DNA of 64,000 bases from Iningainema tapete BLCC-T55 (GTDB lineage Bacteria > Cyanobacteriota > Cyanobacteriia > Cyanobacteriales > Nostocaceae), in assembly GCF_014698965.1 (NCBI RefSeq), contig NZ_JACXAE010000098.1, positions 1 through 64,000 of the forward strand, read 5' to 3'. The translations under genes and the position numbers were made by a program. Position 1 is the stretch's first letter, and each line of letters begins with the position of its first letter. The notes below the pieces were generated by a model. That model did no database searches, had not been told where the DNA came from, and saw only the letters and a program-made list of their open reading frames with translations. Below are positions 49,333-59,022 of the stretch, one piece after another.

Positions 49333-49368
49333 AGAAACCCGGTTTCGTCAAAGTTACCGGGTTTCTTT
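49333..49368 (+). terminator. Hairpin terminator after chlN
   Basis: Ten-bp arms GAAACCCGGT and ACCGGGTTTC are followed by TTTTCC. It lies 24 bp after the chlN stop, in the right place and shape for an intrinsic terminator. Confidence 0.8.
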
Positions 49369-49423
49369 TCCTCAATTTACTTAAAGGGATTGACATCGGT
49401 TATAGAATAATTGAATAACTTGC

Positions 49424-49576
49424 TTAATTTGCCATAGCAGTAAATGAAGCTTTTCTACACAAAACAGAGCAAACCTCATTAATAACTTGAGTGCTGACAA
49501 CACCATTAACATTATTAATTAAATTCGCAACAACCCAAGCTGTTTGAAACTCCAACACAGCGTTAACACCACTCAT
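49424..49576 (-). CDS. Micro-ORF (50 aa) directly after the P-loop kinase gene
   Basis: The ATG (49576-49574) follows the TAA stop of the upstream kinase gene with no spacing (TAAATG). The frame runs 50 codons: MSGVNAVLEFQTAWVVANLI, NNVNGVVSTQVINEVCSVLC and RKASFTAMAN. I do not recognise it. The even Val/Asn-rich pattern with two Cys near the end looks peptide-like. Tight coupling supports real translation, but the call stays uncertain. It could be a small peptide or a leftover C-terminus of another gene. Confidence 0.42.
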   Translation of the reverse strand: MSGVNAVLEFQTAWVVANLINNVNGVVSTQVINEVCSVLCRKASFTAMAN

Positions 49577-50203
49577 TTACGAAACCTCCATCAATTCCAT
49601 ACATTTCTTTAAAAGTTCGTCTGCCATTGACAAAGATTCTACATCAATACATATAAATCCAAGACGCTCAACTTCCTCCCTCATATGTTTATTGTAGAAT
49701 AGGGTACGGTTCAGAAACTTTTGAATTAGGTGCTTTTCATCATCACATACATTATAAAAACTACTTTCACGCTTGATTCGGTTTCGGAAGAGTTGGTCGC
49801 TAGCGGTAAGCCAAAGTGCTCTAACACCATTTTTGCCAACTAAATGTGCTACAAATTTTGGCCATAATGCAGATCCCTCAAGTATAAGGCATTCTGTTGA
49901 TAAATCAGCAGCATGATAATGAACAATAGCCTCAACCTGCGGTATGACATTTTTCTCATAATGTGACAATACATCTAAAAAAAGAGCGTCGATAGACAGC
50001 TCTCTATAATGCTCTGCTACGTACTCTGGAATAACCTTTCCATTTGCACCCACCCAAGGACGCCCAGGATGCCGAGCGAGTTTGTCTGTAGAACGATAAC
50101 TCCAACCAAGCTTGAGCGCCAAAGATCGACCAAGGGTTGATTTTCCTGCATGAGAGGAGCCGCCAATTAGAATCACTCGTGTTTCATTGATTAATTTATT
50201 CAT
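49577..50203 (-). CDS. P-loop nucleoside/sugar-kinase-like ATPase
   Basis: This protein of ~208 residues begins with a clear Walker A (VILIGGSSHAGKSTLGRSLA), followed by LGWSYRSTDKLARHPGRPWV, in line with a kinase that binds a small substrate. A Walker B-like strand (STECLILEGSALWPKFV) and a lid (TASDQLFRNRIKRESSFYN) are present. Substrate cannot be told. Relatives in cyanobacteria and actinobacteria are 2-phosphoglycerate-kinase-like or uncharacterised. I chose the ATG at 50203 over one at 50215. The gene is followed without a gap by a micro-ORF. Confidence 0.75.
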   Translation of the reverse strand: MNKLINETRVILIGGSSHAGKSTLGRSLALKLGWSYRSTDKLARHPGRPWVGANGKVIPEYVAEHYRELSIDALFLDVLSHYEKNVIPQVEAIVHYHAADLSTECLILEGSALWPKFVAHLVGKNGVRALWLTASDQLFRNRIKRESSFYNVCDDEKHLIQKFLNRTLFYNKHMREEVERLGFICIDVESLSMADELLKKCMELMEVS

Positions 50204-50376
50204 GAGTAAAATCAAACTAGAGGGTTTAGTTTGCCCTTGGTGACAGCTTAGCGCCGATCCACTCTAACGGGAATTATAAAACTTCGTACCCGTAATAGGT
50301 AGTTAAATATATCTGAAACAAAACTTTCTTCTTAGAATAAATATATATTACAGGTAATAAATAAATATCTTGACAT

Positions 50377-51000
50377 ATGAGTAAAACATTTTCTCAAGAT
50401 GAAAGCCAACAAATGCTGAAGTGGCTGAACCGCAACCGCGAACAATTAAAACAATATGCCCATCAATATATTGCCTACAATGCTAACGGTATAATTGCTC
50501 ATGGTCAAGACTTGCGTCAAGTTTTGGAGTTGGCACAAGCTTCTGGAGAACTTTTTACAATTTACTTGGTTCCCGGTTTTACTGGCTCTATCATTATTTT
50601 ACCTATTCGGTTACGCTCCGTCAGTCGTCATGAATGGCTACCAAACTATCAGGTGAATCTGAAGCATAAAGAGTTTGTCTTCAATACAACTATTTTGGTG
50701 GATTCGGGGGCAGATTTTAGTTTAATTTCACATAAAGTAGGTCAAGATTTGGGATATGCTTTGGCTGATGGAGAGCAAACATTATTAGCACAAACAATAG
50801 GCGGATCTGTAGAGTATGTTTTACGCAATGTTGAAATGACAATTGATGGACACAGTTTTATGGCTCCTGTGGCATGGCTACAAAACAATACTACGGATGT
50901 AATGCTTTTGGGGCGGGAAGTTGTATTTGATAAGTTTAATATTGAGTTTAAGCAAGCTGACGAGCAAATTATTTTTACATGGCGTGAGGAGTCAGAATAA
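50377..51000 (+). CDS. DUF5678 - retropepsin-like aspartic protease fusion
   Basis: This 207-residue protein joins two parts. The N-terminal ~65 residues (LKWLNRNREQLKQYAHQYIA, then VLELAQASGELFTIYLVPG) resemble the DUF5678 module. The rest looks like a single-domain retroviral-type aspartic protease. The catalytic signature is ILVDSGADFSLIS at about residues 107-119 (Asp109), with the loop LGREVVFDKFNIEFKQ near the end. Such an enzyme would need to dimerise. Substrate is unknown. Confidence 0.72.
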   Translation: MSKTFSQDESQQMLKWLNRNREQLKQYAHQYIAYNANGIIAHGQDLRQVLELAQASGELFTIYLVPGFTGSIIILPIRLRSVSRHEWLPNYQVNLKHKEFVFNTTILVDSGADFSLISHKVGQDLGYALADGEQTLLAQTIGGSVEYVLRNVEMTIDGHSFMAPVAWLQNNTTDVMLLGREVVFDKFNIEFKQADEQIIFTWREESE

Positions 51001-51106
51001 AGTGTTATGGCGATCGCGAGTCATTAATGTAGAAGCGGATCGCCTGTGTTCTTTTTTATGAACTACACCAGACACAGAGGGCGCAGAGAAAGAGAGTGAG
51101 GGAGTT

Positions 51107-52492
51107 TTATGGTTTGGTTGTGGGCAGCATTACAAAGTCGTAATCAAGATGATTAGACTGAATTTGAACGATGATTGGGGAAGAAGTGCGTTCGCCACTG
51201 GGGGCAAAACTAACGGCACTACTTGCTCCCCTAACGGTAAACCCTCGACTGTGCAAAGCTTGTTGTAAACCATCGCGACGCTGACTCTGCTGTAACCCTG
51301 CAATCATCGCCTGGGTGGCATCATAAGCGGTAGCTGTGCGCCAACTAACTTTGCCACGCCAGCGTTGACTCATCCTGTCGGCAAAAGCAGGGTTAACTTG
51401 AGGATGCCAAGGTGCGACGAGGACTAACCTCTTGACGGCTTGCTGTCCTGCTTGTAAAGTTTTGACGGTATACATTGTCGGATTGCTAAATAGTGCTAAT
51501 TTGCCTTGATTTGCTCTAGCGACATTAACCGCAGCTTCTAAGTGATCGACGTGGCTGGTAATAAACAACCCATCTGCACCACTACTAATAGCGCTACTTA
51601 CTACTGTATTTGGGTTAAAGTTAGGAGCTGATAAATCGCAAACAGTTGGAACTAATTGCCCTCCCTTGCTGACAAACGCCGCTAAAAATTCATCTTTGAA
51701 AGAGACATTATCAGGTGATTGGGAATCGTAACAAAAGGCAAGTTTTGTTTTGCGGGCAGTCTTTAACGTATAGTCGGCTAACGTCTGAGCCATGACTTTA
51801 GTTGTGGGAACCGTGCGAAAAATATAGCTACCAAATCCAGAAAGATTATTAGCAAATGAGGTTGGGGATATCATCACTAATCCTCCTTGCTGATAAATAG
51901 GTGCAGCTGCAAGGGAAACGTTGCTAGTATTATGTCCTATAACCCCAAGAATTTGGTTATCTTTAACTAACTCAGGCGCAACTTGGCGGGCAATATCTGG
52001 GTTATTTTCATCATTAACAATCTGGACTTGTAATTTTTTTCCGTTAATTCCGCCATTTTGATTAATTTCATCCTGGGCTGTTGCCACTCCCCGCAGGATT
52101 TCTTGAGCCACATTTAAGTTGCTACCAATTGGCACGCTTACCGCTATTTTCAGGGAATTGTTGATTGATTGAGCGTTATTTAGATAAATCAGTGTTTCCG
52201 GATCGTTCGGCTGTTGGAGGAGGGATTTTTTAAAGGATGCGTTCGCGAAGCGACTCCGAAGGAGTATCGCCTCTTGATAATCCCCCTTTGCAAAGGCGGC
52301 AATTCCCTTTTGTTTTTCTGGATTCAAATTATCTTTAATTAACAAAAGATTCCCAATACTCCCGATTTTTGACTCTGGTTTAAAAAAACTTTGAATCTGA
52401 GGAAATAATCCTACACATAACAATCCCAGAGCAATGTATAAAATGGGAGGTACTTTACGTTTTTTTGTTTTTACTTGTTCTGTTTTAGTCAT
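51107..52492 (-). CDS. Membrane-anchored TPR plus periplasmic amino-acid-binding-type protein
   Basis: This protein of ~461 residues has one N-terminal transmembrane helix (VPPILYIALGLLCVGLFPQI), a small TPR-like segment and a branched-chain amino-acid-binding (Peripla_BP_6) domain. Typical stretches are KIAVSVPIGSNLNVAQEIL, GVATAQDEINQNGGINGKKL, GVIGHNTSNVSLAAAPIY and the end VTYDATQAMI-like region. It has no transporter permease next to it and is a paralogue of the C-terminal half of the CHAT fusion at 53592-56098. An 8-residue insert (LLRSRFAN) in the TPR comes from a dispersed repeat. It is the last gene of the array and probably a ligand sensor. Confidence 0.85.
   Translation of the reverse strand: MTKTEQVKTKKRKVPPILYIALGLLCVGLFPQIQSFFKPESKIGSIGNLLLIKDNLNPEKQKGIAAFAKGDYQEAILLRSRFANASFKKSLLQQPNDPETLIYLNNAQSINNSLKIAVSVPIGSNLNVAQEILRGVATAQDEINQNGGINGKKLQVQIVNDENNPDIARQVAPELVKDNQILGVIGHNTSNVSLAAAPIYQQGGLVMISPTSFANNLSGFGSYIFRTVPTTKVMAQTLADYTLKTARKTKLAFCYDSQSPDNVSFKDEFLAAFVSKGGQLVPTVCDLSAPNFNPNTVVSSAISSGADGLFITSHVDHLEAAVNVARANQGKLALFSNPTMYTVKTLQAGQQAVKRLVLVAPWHPQVNPAFADRMSQRWRGKVSWRTATAYDATQAMIAGLQQSQRRDGLQQALHSRGFTVRGASSAVSFAPSGERTSSPIIVQIQSNHLDYDFVMLPTTKP
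52239..52270. repeat. HIP-type palindromic element inside a coding region
   Basis: The DNA GCGTTCGCGAAGCGACTCC, followed by GAAGGAGTATCGC, is a common cyanobacterial palindromic element. Here it lies within the TPR of a binding-protein gene and is translated as part of EAILLRSRFANAS. Confidence 0.75.
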
Positions 52493-52505
52493 AATAGTCT
52501 GCACC

Positions 52506-53395
52506 TCACTGTGAGTCTTTCAATTGGGCAAGGCGACGGGAAATTTCATCGTTAAGCATTAAATGATCTAAATCTGCTTGCACTCTTTATGCAGGATTTT
52601 CTGATATTTCTACTTGGGAATTTGCTTTTAAATATCCCTCTTCGACTGCTGCTTTTGCCGATTAAAATTGATAGCGAGATGAATTGATATCTAAACTATT
52701 ATAGCGTTCCTAAATGATTTCCAAACAGTCCTGTTTTGACTGATGACTGATAACTGTTGACTGTCAACTGTTAACAGTTAACAGCCCAAATGAAAAGTTT
52801 GTAAATCAAATAGGATTGCTATATCAACTTGGGCGATAGTTTCTAAGGCTGCGTTTATTTCTGCTAAAACTTTCAAATTTTGCATTTCTGTCTGATAAGC
52901 TTCTAACTTTTCTCGTTCTCGATAAAGTTTTTCTTTGACAGCTACTACAACTTTTTCAGCTTGAGCGACTTGTTCACCGATTTTAGGAAGTAAGCGTTCG
53001 ATGGCAATAGCCCGACTCATCGCCAGTCTTGCTGCTTCTTCATTCCCTTTTTGATAGGCGAGTAATGCTTAATTTTCCGCTACTTTAAACTCTTGCTGTT
53101 TGAGTTCGTATTTTCCTTTTGCGTTCTCATAAGCAGCGATGGCTGTGGCTACAGATTCGGCAAGTTTAGCGACGGATTGTTGCATCGATTTCAAAGATTC
53201 CCCCGCTACTTCCACTGCAATCTCGCCACCTGATTCAATTGGGATACCCCACAACCAATTCCAGATTACTACTAGGGTACGCCCAGCTTTTCCCCAAATT
53301 AACTTTAAACCCAACGCGGCAAGAATAGTAAGGAGCAGTGCCGGCTGCCACTGCTGAGGTTGGTTTGGATTATTGTCATTATTAGTAGGTTTCAT
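52506..53395 (-). pseudogene. Membrane coiled-coil (PspA/IM30-like) gene with two internal stops
   Basis: The frame starts MKPTNNDN... at 53395, passes through a membrane helix (WQPALLLTILAALGLKLIWG) and then a coiled coil (SMQQSVAKLAESVATAIAAY). A TAA at 53071-53069 interrupts it in frame, followed by ALLAYQKGNEEAARLAMSRA and more coiled coil to about 52780. Beyond a low-complexity repeat (52738-52790) the homology continues (SAKAAVEEGYLKANSQVEIS, another TAA at 52589-52587, then DHLMLNDEISRRLAQLKDSQ). The pattern QKGNEEAARLA is typical of PspA/IM30-like proteins. It is clearly decayed. It lies between the CHAT fusion and the second binding protein, so it was part of that array. Confidence 0.75.
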
Positions 53396-53530
53396 TATTT
53401 CTCTCACTCAGAAGTGCATCTAATTTATAATTGAGATAGAGTGAGAGAATTATGCAGTTATTTTAAGTAGATTAAACAAATTAAATAAGATATATAGCAA
53501 TCCTATTTGATTTGCAACATCGAGATATTC

Positions 53531-53563
53531 AGAATCCCGGTTTCTTTGAGCAACCGGGATTCT
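53531..53563. terminator. Hairpin after the CHAT-binding-protein gene
   Basis: Twelve-bp arms AGAATCCCGGTT and AACCGGGATTCT surround nine bases. It lies 29 bp past the stop of the CHAT fusion (minus strand), in the gap before the PspA-like relic. No T-run follows, so it may be an mRNA-stabilising element. Confidence 0.55.
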
Positions 53564-53591
53564 GGTTTCTCACGAATGATTTAAGCCATCG

Positions 53592-56098
53592 TTATTCAAT
53601 CTTGACAAATTTACCGTTTTGAATTTGGATTAAAGCGTCAGTACGTCCTTTCTGAAATAGAAATCTGCGTTCGCCTACGTTTTTGTCGAAGTTAAATTCT
53701 CCTGTGGCACCCTTAACCTTAAAGTTTGGATTTCTGAGGATATTGTCTAATTCCTTACGAGTTGCCTGTGGTTGTCTGAGTAGTTGTTCTAAACCCGTAG
53801 CGATCGCTTTTGTGGCATCCTTAGCCATAGGGCTTCGCCAACTTTTTAGCTCTGTGTGCCAAAGTTGCCGAAACGAATTTTTTTCTTTCTCATCGGGGTA
53901 GTAGGGAACTGATAATGTCAAACCTTCTACGGCTTTTCCTCCTAACTTAATGGTTTGTTCGGTATACAAAGTTGGACTACCAAACAGCTTAATTTGTAAC
54001 TGATTTTCTTGCAGTGCCTTGAAGATTTCTATCCCCTTTGGTAGGTTATTAACATAGGGTGCAATCAACAAACTGTTCACCTTATTTTTTCTAATCACTT
54101 CAACAACGGAAAGAGGATTAAAATTTGAGTCGGCAAGTTCACAGGGTATCTCGATATTTTGTCCTTTATAGGCTGAAACAACGTACTTAAATTGTGAGCG
54201 AAAATCTTGCTGATCCGGAGACACATTTGTATCTACACAAACGGCAACTTTGGGCTGAGGAATTGCTTTACCAAGACTTTTAGATAATTGTGCGGCGAAA
54301 AAGTAATTTGCGGAACCATGCGGAAAACATACGCAGGTTCTTGCAAGTTGTTAGCAAAGCTTGTTGCAGAAATCATAACTAATTTCCCTTCCTTATATAT
54401 GGGAGCCGCTGCAATAGAGGCATTACTCGAATTATGTCCGACAACTGCCATCACAGAGGTATCTTTGACAAACTTACGAGCAACTTCTTGAGCTGACTTT
54501 CTATCGTTATTATCCTTAGCGATTACCACCTGTAACAACTTGCCATTAATCCCATCGTCGCGATTAATTCCATCTTGAAATTCCGCGACACCCCGCAAAA
54601 TCTCTTCTGCTATGGTGGGATTTCCACCAAAGGGTACGCTTACAGCAATTTTAATTGTTTCTTTGCTATTAGCGGCTTTAGCATTATTTAAATAAATGCG
54701 TGCCTCTGGATCGTTAGGATTGTTTTGCAAAGATGCTTTAAAGTATGTAATGGCATCTGAGTACTTTTTCTCACTAAAAGCTTTTACACCTGCTTGTTTT
54801 TCAGGAGTGCTATTTTGGCTCAAAATTTCTTCCCCTAAGCTAATTCCTGGTGCTAAGGTAGAATCTTTATCCAAATCGGTAATTATTTTATAGATTACAG
54901 AAGCAAGAGTGATAAGTGCGATCGCACCTATACCCCACAGAGCAAGTTTCTTAATTTTCTGCCTCGTTGCCGAATTTTTCGATGATTCTACTAATTCTGG
55001 TAATGGCTCTCGCGGATATAATAGTGGTGGTTCTTCGGGATTTTGAAAAATCACGGGTAGCCAAGACGCATTAGGAGAGTCATTTTCTATTAACCTTAAG
55101 CGATCACGAGCTTCGCGCACAGCTTCATGTAAAGAAGCACCATTCGCAAAGCTCGTGAGAAAATCATCCAAGAATTTGTGTGCCACTATATCATGAACTG
55201 GCTCCCGCATGACAATGATATGAGGAATTTGCAAACTTTCTAATTGTCGTGCTAAACCTAATCCATCACAAGAGTTAAAAATCGCCAGTTTCAAACCATT
55301 TTTAACGGCTTTTTCCAGAGAACTCCTTAGCTGCTGCGGCGATAAAAATTCTTTGTCGTTCAACCAAATTCTACCATCATTTCCCTCTGGTTGAGTTGAA
55401 CTATGTCCAGCAAAGAAGATAATATCCCAAAGCTGACTTCTGAGGGTTTCTCTAAATTTATCTGCACTAGGTTTTTCCAGTAAAACTAATTCGGCATTTG
55501 GCAATTTTTCTTTAAGAATATTCCAGTCGTTTTGAATATCAATTTTTTCATCGTTCCCTAAAATCACGAGAATTTTAAGTGAACTTCTCAAAGCTCCTTT
55601 TTTAGGTGCTTTTCTGCTATTCAAAGCCACTTCAGCCTGTTGATAACGATTCTTAAGTAAACGCCATAACTCCCAAGGTATTTTCTGTAATTCTCTGTTA
55701 TCAGTTTGGATAATGAAGCTTACAGAATCATTTCTGTTAACTGTATGCAGCAGTTCATCTTTTAACTCACCTAAGTCAGAACTGTCTAGCCATTCATTTA
55801 AAGCATTTTCAAACAAGCAAGCAAATTTATGAGCATCATCCTTGCTGTTAACACTCGAACAGTTTGTATCTATTTGCTCTGGCACAATAATGTGCCGTCT
55901 CCACCAACGGTTGCTTTGCCCCCAAGAGTAGTAAGCTTGTTGCCAGTCATTATAACGGACGATAATTTCTGGTGCTGGTGCAAGTCTACCCCTAACTTCT
56001 GGAGCGCAAATCTCCCCATTTTCCCTAATCGTTAAGGTTATAGGAAAACCTTGCGTGAAATCACCTTGATCAATTCTGAAGATGACTTGCTTGCTCAT
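53592..56098 (-). pseudogene. CHAT protease - membrane helix - TPR - periplasmic binding protein fusion, split by a 1-nt frameshift
   Basis: The first frame (56098-54233) encodes 621 residues. It has an effector-associated N-terminus and CHAT (LQKIPWELWRLLKN, His232 in FFAGHSST, Cys277 in NSCDGLG). Then come a transmembrane helix (384-404), a TPR (about 432-472) and the first half of a Peripla_BP_6 domain (TIKIAVSVPFGGNPTIAEEI). It goes out of frame after YVFRMVPQITF. The other frame (53592-54300) carries the rest: AAQLSKSLGKAIPQPKVAVC, then SPDQQDFRSQFKYVV to the end. One T is missing in a T-run (54297-54301; five instead of six). With it restored the protein would have about 830 residues, with protease inside and ligand domain outside. 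Confidence 0.82.
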
Positions 56099-56243
56099 AT
56101 TGAGCTTCCTTTAAATGTGTTAATTAAGTAACATAATACTGGGGAAAGTTAATAAATAAAAGTTGTTGTTTTTTACCATATATAAAAATTAACATAACTT
56201 TTTTTAACATAGCAATCCGCCTATAACTTCAGTTCTAGGCTGC

Positions 56244-56334
56244 ATAGCTCAAGTCGGTTAAAACGGACTAAACAGTTGCTTTTTAGTCCGTTTTAACCGA
56301 CTTGAGCTATTAGCCATGTACTTGAGTACATGGC
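56244..56334. repeat. Long perfect hairpin followed by a second palindrome
   Basis: Two perfect 29-bp arms (56244-56272 and 56282-56310) with a 9-nt loop contain AAGTCGGTTAAAACGGACT. Three bases on lies a second palindrome with 10-bp arms GCCATGTACT/AGTACATGGC and a 2-nt loop (56313-56334). It lies between the DUF1822 and CHAT genes. It could be a mini-transposon-like repeat or an attenuator that separates expression of the two genes. Confidence 0.85.
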
Positions 56335-56374
56335 GGTTGTGTATAGAATGAAATAGCCCTACATTTGTACCTAG

Positions 56375-57730
56375 TTAAACTACGAATTGTTCAGTGATAC
56401 TGGTATTTTCTAAAGTTAGTCTAACATTGAAGCGATCGCCCACATCAGCACTAAAGTACAAAGAAATGTAATCATCTTGCCGTTCACTTCTGGATACAGC
56501 TTCCAAACCCAGAATAGGAGTGCCATTTTCATACAATACAGTCAATCGTAAACCAGGCGGTAATGTATAACTACTTATAGGATAAGCTCGCAGCAACACG
56601 GCAACTTTACCATCCAGTTTACGTAAAACTGCAACCATCAAAGCAATAGGATATCCCATCATTTGGACACCTAAATCCATCACATTTCTGATAGCGTTTC
56701 CTTGATAATTTGGTGCAATTGTCCATAAATATTCAGCCGCTTTCCATCGAATGGTTTCATCCGTCGTATTCTGCAACAGATGAACTAATGCATTTCGTTC
56801 TTCAATATTATCAGGGTAATTAACCTCACTTTGACTGTTGTACAATTGCCGCACTGCTCGTCTAACTTTTTCTGGTGTTTCTAGTTCAATTCCTCTCACT
56901 CTCCCTCGAAACGCTAGTGCTATCTTAGAATTAAATAACTCTTCAAATGTTTGCCAACCTGATAAAGCAACACCATCCAACCACCGACTCAAATTCCATA
57001 TTGTCGGTGAACCTGGCTGCACCCGTAATTCATATAATCTCTGTAACCAAGCACTTTTATTTAATAATGCGCCCCACTTTTCAAAGTTGGCTTTCAGGCG
57101 GGGAGAATAAAGCTTATCTTGGCTCAATTCCTCTATTAATTTTTCTACTTCAGTCTGTGATAGTTTTGGTAAAGCTGTTACTTCGCCTTTTTCATCCTGC
57201 AAAATATTCGCCGCAATTACCAAGCTTTCTAAGTTAGGAATCACCCAATCTCGCTCAACATAATAGAGACGATAAATCGGATCGTAATCTGCTTTAGCTT
57301 TCAAACTGCGCCGGGAAATAAAACCCCAAAAATGAAGATACTGCTTTTGTAAATCTACCCTTATAGGTAAATAATAATCTGCTGCCCAATCGGGAATATC
57401 AACCCATTCTTGAGGAACAGCAAAGTCTGCAATATCGATGGCATCACTAGGAATCAGTACCAGCTTTTTACTACCGACATTAATCGCACATCCATTGACG
57501 AATTCCCAAGTAAGGGGCAATTTTTCATTGGGTATACTTACAGATAACCCTATCTCCTGCATCCACTTCAAAAAGGCATTCAGACACAGGCGATTTAGAT
57601 AAGCAAAATTGCGTCCTGTTTCATTAGAGTAATCTTGAGATGGTTGAGCTTGTTTCAAATCACTGTCTGTCAATTCTAACCAAGTATGCTCGGAATAAAT
57701 CTGGCTTAATGTTTGGATATTTAACTTCAT
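56375..57730 (-). CDS. DUF1822 family protein
   Basis: This 451-residue protein matches the cyanobacterial DUF1822 family. It begins QTLSQIYSEHTWLELTDSDL and has FAVPQEWVDIPDWAADYYLP, then FWGFISRRSLKAKADYDPIY, RLYYVERDWVIPNLESLVIA, and a C-terminal beta-rich part (RAYPISSYTLPPGLRLTVLY, ENGTPILGLEA). The frame is intact. It has no signal peptide. In cyanobacteria DUF1822 genes often sit beside sigma-70-like genes and CHAT genes, as here. The molecular function is unknown. Confidence 0.87.
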   Translation of the reverse strand: MKLNIQTLSQIYSEHTWLELTDSDLKQAQPSQDYSNETGRNFAYLNRLCLNAFLKWMQEIGLSVSIPNEKLPLTWEFVNGCAINVGSKKLVLIPSDAIDIADFAVPQEWVDIPDWAADYYLPIRVDLQKQYLHFWGFISRRSLKAKADYDPIYRLYYVERDWVIPNLESLVIAANILQDEKGEVTALPKLSQTEVEKLIEELSQDKLYSPRLKANFEKWGALLNKSAWLQRLYELRVQPGSPTIWNLSRWLDGVALSGWQTFEELFNSKIALAFRGRVRGIELETPEKVRRAVRQLYNSQSEVNYPDNIEERNALVHLLQNTTDETIRWKAAEYLWTIAPNYQGNAIRNVMDLGVQMMGYPIALMVAVLRKLDGKVAVLLRAYPISSYTLPPGLRLTVLYENGTPILGLEAVSRSERQDDYISLYFSADVGDRFNVRLTLENTSITEQFVV

Positions 57731-57745
57731 TGCTTTGTCTCTTGT

Positions 57746-59022
57746 TTACTGTAGATAAAGTTGCAGAATGGTTTCTAATCTGTTTTCTGTGAGGAGATGA
57801 ATTTTATGCTCTGCCACACCTTGAGGTTGAAACTGAATTTGAATTTCCACCTGAATTTGCTCAGTTATACTGCTGTATAACCATTGCCGAATCGCCTGTA
57901 GCAAATCCTTTACTTCCTGCTCGGATGCGTGAATTTTATCGCCAATTTCTGAAGGTTTCAATTTCACAATGTAAAATAATTTTAATACCTCCCGGCTTTG
58001 CCTTCCTAAAAACTGAATTGTTCTGGCAAAAAAACCATCAATTTTTTCAGAATAGTATTGGCATAACACAGCTTCAATCTCATTCAATCCTTCGGAACTT
58101 GGTTCAAGGTTTGCCCAAGTGAAAATCTCTGTCAAGATGTAATTATTTAATTGCTGAAGACGGCGACAGATTTGGTATTGCTCTTGATTTCTCAATTCTT
58201 TACCAACTTGAGCTTGTTTCAGTTCTAAACCATACCTAAGAAAAAGCATTTGCTTTTCTTGAGTTTCTTTCAATTCCTCTAGTAGATGAGAGAGAAAATT
58301 CCTTAATTCATCTACTATTTGATTCATTTCCTCATCTACTTTTATTTGAGCGGGGATGTTGTCTATTAGAGAGACATCTCCATTTAATTGTGCATAGTAC
58401 GTATCGAGAGAATCAAGAGGTGGGTTTAATAATTGTCGAATCGCTTTGCCAATATTTTCTAACCATATTTTACTCTCGTCTGCACTAAGTTTTGGCTTTT
58501 GTTCAAGTGACAGTATTTGCAGGCTATAAAGTTTGGCAATTTCCTGAAAATGTTCTGGTTTAAGTTTATCTACTCCCAACTTAATTGAATTTCTGACTTC
58601 TTGAAAACACTGCCAAATCAGCAGATATTGCGTCAATTCTGCTAAACTGTAACCTGAGTGTTGCAATGCTTCTTTCACTCGTTTTCGGCTAGAGCGTGCA
58701 GCTAAACCCAAGTTGGTTTGACCAAGTGTTTCTAATCCTGTCTCGTCTTGTAATTTGTTAATTAAAATATACTTGAATTTAGTATCAGAGTACCTCTTTA
58801 AGGTAGGATACCAATATTCAATTCGAGAACGCTGACTGTCAAACTTTTTAAAAAAATTTACCGGATGAATCGCTACCTCGGCTCCCATTTGGACTAAATC
58901 TCGAAAACTACCAGGGCTGAAATGAGCCAGCTGTAAAGCTACTTTTTCACAACGTCTTGCTAAAAAAGCAATCCAATGGTAAAGGAGTAGTTTATGTGGA
59001 TGCTGCTGTAACTCGTCAAATA
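57746..59022 (-). pseudogene. Sigma-70-like factor, C-terminal part cut off by an IS element
   Basis: The frame runs in from the IS end (59022) as FDELQQHPHKLLLYHWIAFL, ARRCEKVALQLAHFSPGSF and LVQMGAEVAIHP, and ends at 57746. The middle is helical; the C-terminus resembles sigma region 4 (LGRQSREVLKLFYIVKLKPS, EIGDKIHASEQEVKDLL). A later ATG at 58888 could start a 380-residue product. The N-terminal piece lies beyond the IS at 60159-60353. Without the IS and one TA, the two parts read in one frame (TAT TTA TTT GAC) to give about 480-489 residues. The protein probably controlled the DUF1822-CHAT array. Confidence 0.78.
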
